Below, piece after piece: positions 36,600-47,600 of a stretch of DNA of 64,000 nt. Every line of letters starts with the position of its first letter. The stretch's first letter is position 1. The notes under the pieces are model-generated. The model was not told the origin of the DNA and did not search any database. It saw only the letters and a list, made by a program, of their open reading frames with translations. Position numbers and translations under genes: made by a program. The stretch is from Bathymodiolus brooksi (lineage: Eukaryota > Mollusca > Bivalvia > Mytilida > Modiolidae), in the NCBI GenBank assembly GCA_963680875.1, contig OY804590.1, positions 22,878,640 to 22,942,639 of the forward strand, in the 5' to 3' direction.

Positions 36600-37400
36600 T
36601 TATTATTGTAAGAGAGCAATGATTTCTTGACCTTCCAGATTACATTGTACAAGGATAATAGGTATACTGGCTTATTTGAGAAGTACACATCTATAAATCT
36701 GCAACTAAGATGTATGTAATTCAAATATATTAAGTTGCTAGAGAAAATAGGCAGGCGACACTTGTCTTCCATAATTTTTCAGAAAAATGCACATCTACAA
36801 ATTTCAGTCTAAAGTGGTAACCATCTATGACTTTTTTTTTAAAAACAAAAAGAAAAGAAGAAAGAAATTTATTTAATTTTAAAATATTTTTTATGAACTT
36901 TAAAACGTTTTTATTTTGCAATGTTTGTACTGACGTAATTTTTACTCTCTCATGGGGTAATGAGATTGGAGTGTCTAAAGAATATTTTTGTGATTTGAAA
37001 AAAGTAAATGAAAAGAATATGAAGTTGTAGATTTCCAAAAATCATGTTGCATTTCTAAATATTATAAAATCATGTTTATTTAGATTTTTTAGTTTTGATA
37101 TTTCTAGAATTGCCATTTTTATGTGTTATTCATAATTGTGAACACTGGTATAGACATGAAACTAAGCAGGTGGTATGTTCAAATTTCTTTCTTCAAATTT
37201 TTTTAAAGAAATTGATGCTCTTTAATTTCTAAAAATAAACAATATCTCGTTACATTTCACAGGTGCTGTGTATATTGTATCTCTTTATAGATGTAGTTAT
37301 TCAATAAATTTTACAAAATCTTTTTATCACATATTTTTTTAACATGTTATTAGCTATGCGCATTTATTACCACTTTCAACAATTTTTATCATATATCGTG
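36600..37400. other. AT-rich stretch, no feature seen
   Basis: Overlapping short frames on both strands consist of low-complexity AT-rich codons. Confidence 0.45.
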
Positions 37401-37404
37401 ACTA

Positions 37405-37595
37405 AGGTTTTATTTGTGGAGGGTGGAGAAAACCACTGTCCTGCCAAAAGTCACTGACAAAAACTATCACATAATGTTGTATCAAGTTCACATCATCATG
37501 ACCAGGGTTGGGAATCAAACTTACAATGTATTCAGTGGTAGGCTAACTAACTATCATAACTACCACATGATCATAGCCTTGATGGCAACTGGTGG
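37405..37595 (-). mobile_element. tRNA-derived SINE, reverse orientation
   Basis: GAGAAAACCACTGTCCTGCC, then GTCACTGACAAA...TATCACATAATGTTGTATCA, then a degenerate reverse-oriented head near CTACCACATGATCATAGCC. This is the reverse complement of the family at 31,985. Confidence 0.62.
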
Positions 37596-38084
37596 TTTTA
37601 TATCAACACAAGTTTGCACACACTGTAAACCGGGTTCTTGTTTATTTAGGGCTTGATTCATAAAGGTTTCACTGTAACATATATTAAAAAGGAATGATTT
37701 TTTATTGTGGAAAGTGGAGTTAAACACCAAAACCCAAACCCAGTTATTTAACTGATTTCAGCTATTTTACTCTGATAAAAATTCCGAAAGTTGCAAGACC
37801 TTTTGAAAATGGGTGTAGATGGATTTTCAGTTATTCTATTTTCTAACCAGAATCATCTCTGAATAAAAACTGAAGACAATCATGGGCAAAATGTTTTATA
37901 ATACCCACAGAAACAAGTCCATATTCTGTTGCCCCCTTTTCAACCCTGTAAATGCTATATTCTGTATGTTCCATATTCTTCAATAGGCAACTAATTCTTT
38001 TACCTTTTGATAGAACTAGTTTATATTTGTATGAAGTGACTTGGTATGAGATGAGCAAGCACATATTATAATAAGTTATTGTCT

Positions 38085-38460
38085 TGCCTGTGCCCAAAGT
38101 CGCTGAAGGCGAGACAGGTATTGGTTTTCACGTGACAGCATTAACAAGTTTTTTTGGTGATTATATCAGCTTCTCCGTTACCATACAACCTAGGCTCACA
38201 ATACTTGGTTCACACATCGATCATGGTGTGTACATGTCAACCAGGCATATGACACCTGACCTTGACCTCATTTTCAGTCTAAAACTTCGTTGATTTTCTG
38301 TAATGTTTTTGTTATTTAGTCTGTTCCTCTATTACCATACAATCTAGGTTCACCATAGTTGGGCCACACATTGATCATGGAGGGTATATCTATATGTGTG
38401 TATTCATGCATGTCACCTTGACTTAATTTCAGCTTCATGGTACATTGATTTAGTTCATTT
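38085..38460. repeat. Two tandem copies of a roughly 155-bp dispersed repeat
   Basis: ACCATACAACCTAGGCTCAC at about 38,180 recurs as ACCATACAATCTAGGTTCAC near 38,334, each followed by a CACACAT(C/T)GATCATGG phrase and a CACCT(T)GACCT-type phrase. Confidence 0.62.
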
Positions 38461-38929
38461 TATGACAAATATTTCACAAAAATGATTCTCAGGGGGAAGG
38501 CAAGCCATAGATCTTTCTACACTTGTTAAATAGTCCAATTATTCAGGATAAACTTGTATTTAAGCTGGTGTAAGCAATTTGTCTTTTGACAAAAATAAAA
38601 ATGAATCTATTGACCTTGTCATCAAAGTAAGATGTCATCGTGACCTAATTTTAAATCAAAATGCACCATCACCTCACAATACAACATGTACATACAAAAT
38701 ATGAAGGCACTGGACCTTAAAACAAACAATTTCTATCCGGACAAAAGTATGGTACAAAAATCTTTTTTTTTACCTTGAGATCAAAAGTCAAGGTCATACT
38801 TTATTCACCGACCCAGACAAGATTGTATCTCCAGACCAGTATATTTTCTCAACTTTCTTGTGTGGGTCGGAGAGTCTTGCAGGAAATTTATTAAAATTGG
38901 AGTTTCAATCTTTCTTCAACATAGATTGC

Positions 38930-39195
38930 CTAAGAATAGGGGATTGGAAGGGCTAGAGCCTCTCTTTATTTATATCCGGGACTGCTGGCCCCTGTAGGTT
39001 ATTGGTATTTTGATACTGTCATATGCCTTTCTGGCATATGATGTTATAACAACTGTAGTCTCTAAACAACTTTTCAGTAATTTTCCTTACAGTCATGAGG
39101 TTAGGGGATTGGAAAGGGCCTCACTACTGGAGAAGCCTAGCTAGTGCCTCTCTTTATTCAAATCCGGCATTGCTGGCCGCTGTGGGTTATTTGTA
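38930..39195. repeat. Two copies of a dispersed repeat
   Basis: AGGGGATTGGAAGGG...GCCTCTCTTTATT...TCCGGGACTGCTGGCC at 38,937-39,010 recurs at 39,105-39,190 with small changes. Confidence 0.6.
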
Positions 39196-39516
39196 ATTAT
39201 CGTCGTCACCGTCACTTACGAATTTTTCAGTTATTCTGTGATTAAAAGACTTGCTGGAGAAGAAAAACCTGGGTCGTTATACTTAACTGACCAATGAAAC
39301 GCTCGGACATAGGTAGATAGATGTCTTGAAACGTAAAAACTTGAGGTAGCCATCGGTCAGCGAACCCACATAAATGGTGACTTGTTAGAAGTCACCAACC
39401 ACTCAGGCCCTACAATGAAAATATATTTCAATCGTTTGAGTTTATGAATAAGACCAAAATTATTTTCTTCTGCATTATCCACTGTCGTGTACCCGATAAG
39501 GAATGGTCATTTCAAG

Positions 39517-39542
39517 ATGGCGGATTGTAAATCATCAAAAAG
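39517..39542 (+). CDS. Zinc-finger gene, proposed first coding exon
   Basis: A start codon in good context (AAGATGG) opens eight codons plus two bases (MADCKSSK and AG). A strong donor, AG|GTAGGTGTG, follows at 39,543. The two leftover bases are completed in frame by the first base of the exon at 40,932, giving Arg and then FTVMDTSF. The phase match and the good start context are the evidence. The exon lies in the part missing from the inverted partner at 49 kb. Confidence 0.5.
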
Positions 39543-39884
39543 GTAGGTGTGAAGATTTTGACTATTATCGTTCTTTATAGGTTATCTTAGTGTCTATGAG
39601 TTACACGTTTAGATAGGACAGTCTTTTTTCTACTTCACCATTAAGTCAGTAAAGCTTGATCCTTTTGTTTTTATCGTAAACTGCCTTCGGTAGTTGATCA
39701 ATGCAGCGACAAAGATATCGAGGCGTAGAATCCAATTTATTTCACCAATTCCTACCGCCTAGTGACTTTTTATATTAATATGTTGATGCCAAAATTATTC
39801 AAACATGTGAATTATCCAGCAATTTTTTTTCAGCCTTTGACAAGCTTTGTATCCCTCTTAAAACGTCTATGAAAAGTTTGTTTA

Positions 39885-40005
39885 TGTCACGGAATGGTCA
39901 GGACAAAAACATGACAAAAATGTATAGGAATGGTCTCATGTTTTGAGTCAAGGAATGGACTTTCAAGCCAAGGAATGGTCTTTTTTGTTTAGGAATGGTC
40001 TGAAT
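39885..40005 (+). repeat. Cluster of GGAATGGTC motifs in the first intron of the zinc-finger gene
   Basis: GGAATGGTC or GGAATGGAC occurs at about 39,891, 39,927, 39,952, 39,972 and 39,992, the last three at exact 20-bp steps. A further copy is at 39,500, just before the proposed start codon. Confidence 0.6.
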
Positions 40006-40384
40006 TAACATATCAGATGTAAAGCGGGAGCAATGGCTTTGTCGTTCATCCAGTGTTCACACTGGCATAAAATCTTAATTTTCTTGCCTTACTACATTCA
40101 CTGGTATGTATTTCAATTGGTTTGTCAATATGACGACATACCACTCGCTTCTCTGATATACTGTAAGCGTACATTCTTTCCGATGTGTAGAATGTCCGGG
40201 TACGTAAATACCCTATTGCATTTCTATCTTGCACTAGTGTGTTTATTCCGTCAGAAGAAATACACTAGTATATTTCTGTCGTGGAATTTCTACCCTAGTG
40301 CGTCTCAAGTGATATTTTCTTCGTATGGTAATCTAGCGAAACTCCTCAACTACAGGCAGTTATGTATTGATTTTTTTATTTTTG

Positions 40385-40560
40385 GTGTTTAACGCCACTT
40401 TCAACAATATTTCAGCTACCGTATATCATGGGGACCAGCTTTAGTGGTGGAGGAAGTCATAGTACCTGGAGAGAACCATCGACCATGGGCAAGCAACTAG
40501 TAAACTTTATCACTTGCGGCTGCGAGTCGAGTGCACCCTTTTTGTAATTTACTAAGCCGG
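40385..40560 (-). mobile_element. tRNA-derived SINE, reverse orientation
   Basis: Reading in reverse it has the body GTTCTCTCCAGGTACTATGA and the tail TAGCTGAAATATTGTTGAAA...GGCGTTAAACACC. Part of it is contained in the inverted duplication shared with 49 kb. Confidence 0.7.
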
Positions 40561-40931
40561 GCGCGTATTGGCGAGAGGCTTGTATGAGTTGTTAGATCCA
40601 AAGACCTAACTCATTTAGCCCCGGCAGCTATGTATAATACATCACCATTTCAGTATACACCACGATTTTCTTTGAACCGATGTTCTCAGCTTTTATTATT
40701 ATTTTTCTTCTTCTTTTCTTTTACTTTTTGGATCTTCAGTTTTCTTACCTAAGTCTAGACCACTGTTAGGTTTATGTATTAGTTTTTTCGTACATAGGTG
40801 CTTCGGATCACATATATTATTTTAATTTTCCTGTGTTTAAAATCAGTACATGTATTTACTTCATGAAAACAAAAATATACGAGGTTACTTAAATCTTCAA
40901 TAGATATATCGTGTATTTCTCATTTTTACAG

Positions 40932-41379
40932 GTTTACTGTGATGGATACATCTTTCAACGCCACAGATAATTATTTTATATGCGAGGAGTGTGGAAAAGG
41001 TTTTGAAAGTAGAAGTGGTCTCAGACGACATCGCCTGAGACAACATTTAAAACAGCATATGACATTTAAATGTACCAATGGTGGCTGCACAGCAGCATTT
41101 TGTGAAAAGGGGGAGCTATTGGCTCATCAGACCAGCCATGATGAAAAAAAAAATTTCATATGTAATTATTGTAATAAAGATTTTACAAATGATTTTAACC
41201 TAAAGCGGCATATCAGATGTTCTTGTTCACATGTTGACGGAAATCATAAAACCTGTGAACTTTGTGGATTGAAGTTTAATCGACTTGACAACCTTACTGA
41301 ACATAAAAAGTCTGTACATGAAAAAAATCGTTTTCATGCAGTGCTTGTGGTATATCTTATAGATGGAAATCATCTTTAA
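40932..41379 (+). CDS. C2H2 zinc-finger protein, main exon (frame shifted at its end)
   Basis: The exon follows a TTTTTACAG acceptor. Finger 1 (CEECGKGF...HRLRQH) is C-x2-C-x12-H-x4-H, and finger 2 (CTNGGC...HQTSH) is C-x4-C-x12-H-x3-H. Finger 3 (CNYCNKDF...H) has an irregular second half with Cys-rich ligands. Finger 4 (CELCGLKF...HKKSVH) is regular. After finger 4 the frame runs into 14 unrelated residues and stops at 41,379. One base later in phase, a fifth finger (CSACGISYRW...H) can be read to a stop at 41,454-41,456, so one base has been lost or gained, most likely in the A7 or T4 run near 41,321-41,334. The fifth finger's last His is Asn. Such proteins bind DNA or RNA in the nucleus; no target can be inferred. 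Confidence 0.72.
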
Positions 41380-41456
41380 GTAGACACAACAAAATAAACA
41401 TTCTAAATAATCGCCTACATGAACTGAACATATTTAGAAGAGAATCTATGATATGA
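41380..41456 (+). pseudogene. Out-of-frame remnant of the fifth zinc finger
   Basis: In the alternative frame from about 41,331 the sequence reads C-x2-C-x12-H with Asn in place of the final His, then about 20 further residues before TGA. It is either a disabled C-terminus or the effect of a homopolymer sequencing error. Confidence 0.55.
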
Positions 41457-41645
41457 TACATGCTTTGTTTATTTGTTATATCTATACTTTTGTTGTTTTA
41501 TTTTTTACATTTTTGATTTTTTTTACATTACCACCTAAGAAAGATGTGTTCATGTAAAAAATATGTTTACTTTATACAAGTGCCTTTAAACTTGTAACTT
41601 TTTGCCAAATGTCATTTTATAATATTTATGTAGTTTGAAGATCAT

Positions 41646-42184
41646 TAGCTCACCTGGCCAAAGGCCATGTGAGCTTTTGCCATCACTTGGCGTGCATCGT
41701 CCCTCGTCATCCGTCTGTCCGTCGTACGTCGTAAGCTTTCACATTTAAATCTTCTCCTCTGAAACCTCTGAACCAAATGAAACCAAACCTGGCAGGGATG
41801 GTCCTTGGGTGAGTCCCTTTCAAATTTGTGTCAGACAGCCCCTCCCTCCATTCAAGATGGCTGCTGTTACTAAAAATAGAAATTTTTTCAATTGTCCATT
41901 GCTGCTTTAGTCAACATGAGCTCAAATTTTAGCTGCAGCTACATGGCAATGAGTCGTTTAACATAAATTATGGGTTTTTCTGTGATATTTTTTCAACCAG
42001 TTTATTCCGTTTAGGAATTTTATGAGATGAAAATCACATCAAAATCGTTTGCTCAGAAATGAGTTAAATTATCTTTGGGTGGCCATTTCCCAAATTATGT
42101 GTAACACCCCCATTTTCTATCAACTTTAGATGTCAAATTGAAAACCAGGTGAGCGATTACAGGATCCTGGGTGCCTCTAGTTTT
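41646..42184. mobile_element. Dispersed 'CACCTGGCC' element, about 540 bp
   Basis: The element opens with a short palindrome (AGCTCACCTGGCCAAAGGCC then ATGTGAGCT). It contains CATCCGTCTGTCCGTCGT and CTTCTCCTCTGAAACC, and ends ACCAGGTGAGCGATTACAGG. I recognise this layout as a very common non-coding repeat of mollusc genomes. It has no coding capacity. Confidence 0.7.
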
Positions 42185-42380
42185 TATAGCGGTCACCAAA
42201 CAAGTTTTACAATTCATCTAAAATTTTAAATGATCTAAGAACTCTTAGCAATTGCACACATATTGTAATGGTTTATACTTAACTTTGTGATATTGACAGG
42301 GGGTCATTTTTTACATAAAAATATTTTTGTTATGTTCATTGTTATTTAAATAAATTTTATGAAATTAACTCTTTATATCT

Positions 42381-42386
42381 TTTATT
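42381..42386 (-). terminator. Poly(A) signal of the YqaJ-type gene
   Basis: AATAAA on the minus strand, about 50 bases after the TGA stop of the last exon. Confidence 0.5.
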
Positions 42387-42436
42387 ATCATTTGCAAACA
42401 ATCACAATTATAGTCATTTGATCACACAAACAAATG

Positions 42437-42614
42437 TCAGTCGTCCTGAAGATATATTCCTCTCCGAACATGCGGGAGAATCTTTGCTTCATGAGCCCTG
42501 TGGTATTCTCTGACAGTTAATGGTTTCCTTGCTGGCTCTTCTGACTTACTAACGTTCCCACTTTTCCGCTATCTCGTGCCCCTCGCCCTCTCCGGCAAAT
42601 CAAAAGCATGGTTG
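42437..42614 (-). pseudogene. YqaJ-type gene, last exon with an in-frame TAG
   Basis: On the minus strand a strong acceptor (GGTTTTTTTTAG) is followed by an exon whose first base completes the split codon from the exon ending at 43,470. The reading begins NHAFDLPER, then meets an in-frame TAG. It continues RKSGNVSKSEEPARKP and VREYHRAHEAKILPHVRRGI and closes with TGA. The conserved-looking tail after the TAG shows the stop is a lesion and not the natural end. Confidence 0.6.
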
Positions 42615-42759
42615 CTAAAAAAAACCAAAGCGATTTACTAAATTTATGCATTATTAAAGATGTCGTCATTACAATATAAGTGTTCCAATGGTTCAGAGGA
42701 TTACCGGTAGTCATTCTATATCAATAATAAATTTAATAAAAACAGCAAGCTGGTCGTGA

Positions 42760-43020
42760 TATCAGGTGCTGCGAAATGGTAAGCATATCCTGGTTCGCAT
42801 GCGACACAAGTCGTACTACCCAAAGGCCAAAGCCGGTATTAAGTCAATATCGATAAGAGAAGAAGAACTCTTACTTGTTATACTTGTATAACCTGGTTGG
42901 TACAGTTTTTTTCAGGTATTTCATAAACCTCTTCACCGTTTATTATGCGTAAACTGCCCCAAACCAGGTTATATAGTATAACCTTTTCAAAAATTTCAAG
43001 TATTCCTTAAGTGTTGTAGC
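42760..43020. other. Intron of the YqaJ-type gene, low-copy repeat debris
   Basis: The phrase GGTGCTGCGAAATGGTAAGC resembles mollusc dispersed repeats. Nothing further is supported. Confidence 0.3.
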
Positions 43021-43024
43021 TCTC

Positions 43025-43306
43025 TCACAAACTCTGGAGTAGCGGGTCAGCTATAATATGTATACACCATACGCTGGAGATGTAGGTAATATAACTGCTC
43101 AGATAGGGGAAATTCCTTATTTGGAAACTGAAATGGACACAATTGTCATTCAATGTTGTGTACAACCGTCCTATGGTGTCTACTGGAGCAAATATAGATG
43201 TTATGGAAGTGTCTTTAATTTCTAGATCCCTGGGATAGATCAGTAGTAGAGTATCTCTTATTACCATATTATTTAATAAAAAGAAAAAAGAACATTGTCT
43301 ATACAA
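43025..43306 (-). pseudogene. Reverse-transcriptase fragment, heavily decayed
   Basis: The minus-strand frame includes PRDLEIKDT, GRLYTTLND and NFPYLSS, in the same order as the better preserved fragment at 58,320-58,760 (LEVK, GQLSAKIYD, NFPNMCS). It lies in an intron of the YqaJ-type gene in the same orientation. Confidence 0.5.
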
Positions 43307-43469
43307 CAGAAGTTGAAATAAAAGGACGACTGGCCTAATTATTCCCCCCCCCCCTTTCTTTTGTAATAACCATTGTATGATAAAATCTACAAGCAGGGGT
43401 GCACATATACATTCTTTGCCAAACTAAACATATGTATCAGTAACATTTTGTCTTAGAAAAAGTACAAAC

Positions 43470-43589
43470 CTAACAGATATATGTCGAAGATCTCTGATAT
43501 TTGCAGCTGTAGACGTCTCATAATCCATTTGAACGTCATAAGTACTGCATGGATATACTTTCGCCGTTGATGTGTACATGTGAAACGTC
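43470..43589 (-). CDS. YqaJ-type gene, penultimate exon (120 bp)
   Basis: The acceptor is CATTTTAG and the donor TTAG|GTTTGT. The exon has phase 2 at both ends, and its first base completes the AG left by the donor at 44,622 (AAAG|GTAAGT). It encodes TFHMYTSTAKVYPC..., ending RDLRHISV, with no stop. Phase agreement with both neighbours strongly supports the model. Confidence 0.62.
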
Positions 43590-44340
43590 CTAAAATGAAA
43601 GAGTAACTTCTGTTATTGTTTTCATGTTTCAATATTGTCTATTATTAAATTGAAATTAGGTGATCCGTTATACATATATCGAAGTTCCTTTTTCCTGCAC
43701 TATGATAATAAACGCGTTATAATGAATGATTTGCTAATAAACATGTTCAAACTAGTGAGATCTGAGGTGACAATGTCAAGATACCATGGTAGGTTGACTT
43801 ATGGCATGTATGCTGGTTTCGACAGTTATCTCTCGTTTCTGTTAAAAACTGCTACAGAAATAATCTTGGTATCTCGAAAAATAAAATACTGGTATAGTTA
43901 AGTAAACTACAAATAAATAAATATTCTATATAAATAGTGTTGGTTCAACTTTTTATATTATATCGAGTATTCTGTAAACAGTATAACTATGAGACCGACG
44001 CATCAAGTAGAGAAAAGGTTTACTTACAAGACAACACAAAATAGTTGCACCAACACTATATGAACATGGTAAGTTTGTTTGACTGTGATGTTGACAAATT
44101 TTAAAAAGTTTTGCTTACGTTCTGAAGTTTAAAATTTTCCATTACTTCAAAGTACTGTTAAGTCATCATCATAATTTTAAAAATAAAACCCTTACTTAAC
44201 AATAATAGTATAGCTATAAACTTTTGTTTTTACGATTTTTAGTTTTCAATTTACTTTTTCTGAACAGAAGCATCATTTGGTTTTCGAGCATTCCAATCAC
44301 AGAAACGTCATAACAAATGTGTCACATATGTAATTGATAC
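43590..44340. other. Intron of the YqaJ-type gene, left part
   Basis: No second gene is seen. The 88-residue plus-strand frame at 43,635 has no recognisable features. Confidence 0.4.
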
Positions 44341-44349
44341 AAGGATTGT

Positions 44350-44487
44350 ATCAGATAACCAGTTGCTTGCCCATGGTCGGTGGTTCTCTCCGGGTACTCC
44401 GCTTCCTAAAACACTAAAGCTGGTCGCCATGATATAGCTGAACTATTGTTGAAAATGGCGTTAAACACCAAAAATCAATTAAATCAA
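44350..44487 (+). mobile_element. tRNA-derived SINE, 3' half
   Basis: TTGCTTGCCCATGGTCGGTG, GTTCTCTCCGGGTACTCC, then a TATAGCTGAACTATTGTTGA tail and GGCGTTAAACACC. It is within an intron of the minus-strand gene. Confidence 0.72.
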
Positions 44488-44621
44488 TTGTATCAGATAG
44501 AATGTATTTGACAGCTTTTTGTGATTGTCTGCAAAATACCATACAAAAGGTAGATAATTGTTTTACATTAAACTTTCCAGTACAAATGTATGTTTTCATG
44601 TTATTTAGTCCAACGACTTAC

Positions 44622-47600
44622 CTTTCAGGATTTAACCGAGCATCGATTAGCTCCGCCGCAACACGCATGGCAGTAGGGATTGCATCTGGCCTAAGGACAC
44701 CAGTGCCCCATGGATCGTAGTCCTGGAAACTTCCAAAAAAGTTTTCAATATCTAAACTTCCTATGCAACGCACATTATAAGAACCAGCCTTGGTGAAAGG
44801 AAATAATTGTATTCGGCGTTCAATGCCGGTGAGCAAGCCTTCATAAAGAATAATGGGAATATCATTTACGGATGCTCCGCTTGGGGGGGAAATGTCCAAA
44901 TTTCACTTCGTTTAAAAGCCACTCTCGAAGTTCTAAGCGATATTTACAGCGTATAATTGCAGGTATTCCTGGTTCATCCTCTGAATGATACCAGTTTCTT
45001 ACTAGAGAACAGAACGTAGCTTCTTTATCAGCGTCATTTTTCCTCAATGCACTTTCAACATTTTCTGAAAAAGTTTTAACAGCATACGCTATGCTCTGTT
45101 TGTCAATAAGGTCTGTTACAAGTGCAGAGTTCAAGCCACTACCATTACTTTCAGATTCTTCTGCTACTTTTGCAATAGAAGGTTTTGAAATGCCTTTTGC
45201 AGGAATCCCGTTGGCACAAAGCAGACAACGGAGTCCACATAATTGATGATATGCATCTAGAATCATAAAAACATAGGATCCTAGTGGTTGGTTGAACTCT
45301 GGATAACAATACCAGGTTTTAAGTCCTTTACAATCCAGACCATCAATATTTAACTCTTTTCCATACGGAGAATGATTGTACCATCGATCCAGTTCATCTG
45401 GGAAGATATTTTCTGCCATAATGATGTTCAGTTGATGTTTTGTATATTTCTGAATTATGCCTTTACAGAGATGCTTTAATGAACATACACTTTTCTGATT
45501 GAATTTTCTGGGATTAGATTTGATTTCACTCTTGTCCCCCAAAACCTGTGATATAATATTTACGTGCATCCATTTTGGGTTTGAAATGTTTATGTTGATT
45601 CCTTTGCTTTTCAATTTCCCTACTACTGGCTTAAGACATACTTGGAGGTCATGTGCAAGAAAGTTTTTGTTGATTTTATCTGCACTTTCAATCATTTTCA
45701 AGAACTCAGACACTTCAATATTCCATTTTCCATTTTTGTTAGACCTATTATCATTTTTCAGTTTTTCTAGCATCCTTTTGACATCACTTTTATCAAGTAC
45801 AGTTTCTTCTGCTGTTTCCATGTTTATATCATTGCTCGTAGACTCTGTTGTCTTTTCTTTGAGTTCATCATCCAGGTCATCAAATAGCTTTGATAAACCA
45901 TTTAGAGACATTTCCGTCTGACTCTGTATCATGGGTACCTCCTTGATCTTGCTAATCTCCTCCAAAAGATTGTCACCAATCACAGAAACGACATCTGACG
46001 GTAAAGAGGAAACTTTAGAAGTGGTGTCTATGTCTCCATATTGTGTCGCTGTGCTATTTTTCGTTCTTTCTTTCAAAATACCCACAAGATGTTTAGACAT
46101 ACGGAAACAGCTTGACGACACGCTTTTGACATATACAGAGTTCCGAGGTTCACATATTTCAATATCTAATTTTCTGTTTATATAACGTATTGAGTTAAGA
46201 GATCCTGCATCTACACAATTGGAATTAAATATTTTTAAAAGAATTTCGGACTTCGGCATTTTCTTTACTTTAGTGAAGACATATTTTGGCAATTGTAAAA
46301 CAGTTAATGGGTTGTTATTTCTGTCTCTAACAACTAATGCTGACCATTGTCCATCAAAGGAGCAAACCGGTGTGTATAAACCTTTTTTGAAACATTCACC
46401 TAGTACCATTTCAGTCATTTTTCTTAAAACAGAACAAGACAAACTATAGCCTTTCAGACCATACGCTATTGGAACAGAATGTAACTGGTCAAAACTATAT
46501 TCTCTATCTAGATCTGATATCATGAATCCTAAGAGTTTTGAAGCTTTTATTTCTGGTAAGATTATATGCCCGTTGTACATTGTTGTCGATGTTAATTAAA
46601 TCTTCTCTTAAAGAATCGTGTCGATCTTCTCTGTGAGAAAATATCTGATCATTCATGGATTCAACTAGGTACCTTCCCTCGATTGAACTTAGTTCCGCCA
46701 TTAATTCAACGTTAGTATCAACGTATGATGTAAGTTTAGATGCCAATTCATTGCTACATTTTCTTTTCTTACTTGGTCGACATGCTTCTTGATGATATAC
46801 ATCAGAAATTTCAGCCTCCAATTCATTCCAAAGTTGTACATCAAAGACTGCTTTTTGAATTGTTGTAGACTCTTTGCTAAAGCTAACGAAATAAAGCTGA
46901 TTTATTTCTAAACAACGCATTTCAGATAATATTTGAGGAACATAGTATTTTGGGATAGTATAATGAACAGGTGTGGCATACAAACTACCCGGAAATGGGC
47001 ATTTGCATTCTACTCCGAAAACAGCCGGCTTGTCTACTGATGCTCGACAACTCCCATCAGGGCTAATAATCATAGAGACACCATTTTCTGTTAAATTTTA
47101 TAGCACCCTTCTTCAAAAAAGGACAGGTCTTTATGAAATACTGGTAAAATATTTGCTGCAAACGTAGCAGAGGCATTAACTTCATTTTCAGTTCCATGTT
47201 GCAGTCTAAGATTTACTTCACTGGAATGCTCTGTTTTGGGCTTGTTAAACGTGACGTTATCAAAATGCTCTAGCTGGAATTTGAATTTTCCTAATCCAAG
47301 AGCATTATAAATTGTACTCCCTGTCACTTTTGCGATCTTTCGAATCGCAAACCATGCTGAACTTCTTTGTGCGACATATCTATAGTTTTCTGTGTCCGAT
47401 ATGTTAATATCTTCTGTGATGTGTTCTCTGCTTGGTTTCATGTTGAATACACCATTGCAAGTCCACTTTGTATTTTGGGATATTACAACATATCTACATA
47501 AGTCATCAATATCTCGTAGGATAGTACGAATGCATGATTTCAAATCAAACAGATGTGTCAGAAGTCCGCTGATTACGAAAACCAACTTTGACTTTCTCCA

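Larger units (their letters stand above)
39483..40510. repeat. Left arm of an inverted duplication (partner at 49,006-49,276)
   Basis: Positions 39,483-39,513 and about 40,277-40,508 match the reverse complement of 49,006-49,276 with only about three mismatches. The roughly 763 bp between them are absent from the partner. The sequence ATTTC occurs at both ends of the missing part. Confidence 0.85.

Noticed and set aside
36524..37038. Overlapping minus-strand frames of 82 and 102 residues
   Set aside because: AT-rich composition, a SINE tail in part, and no recognisable motif or splice partner.
37843..38097. Minus-strand frame starting MGTGKT, resembling a nucleotide-binding loop
   Set aside because: There is no supporting domain around it, and it overlaps the start of a dispersed tandem repeat. 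Chance match.
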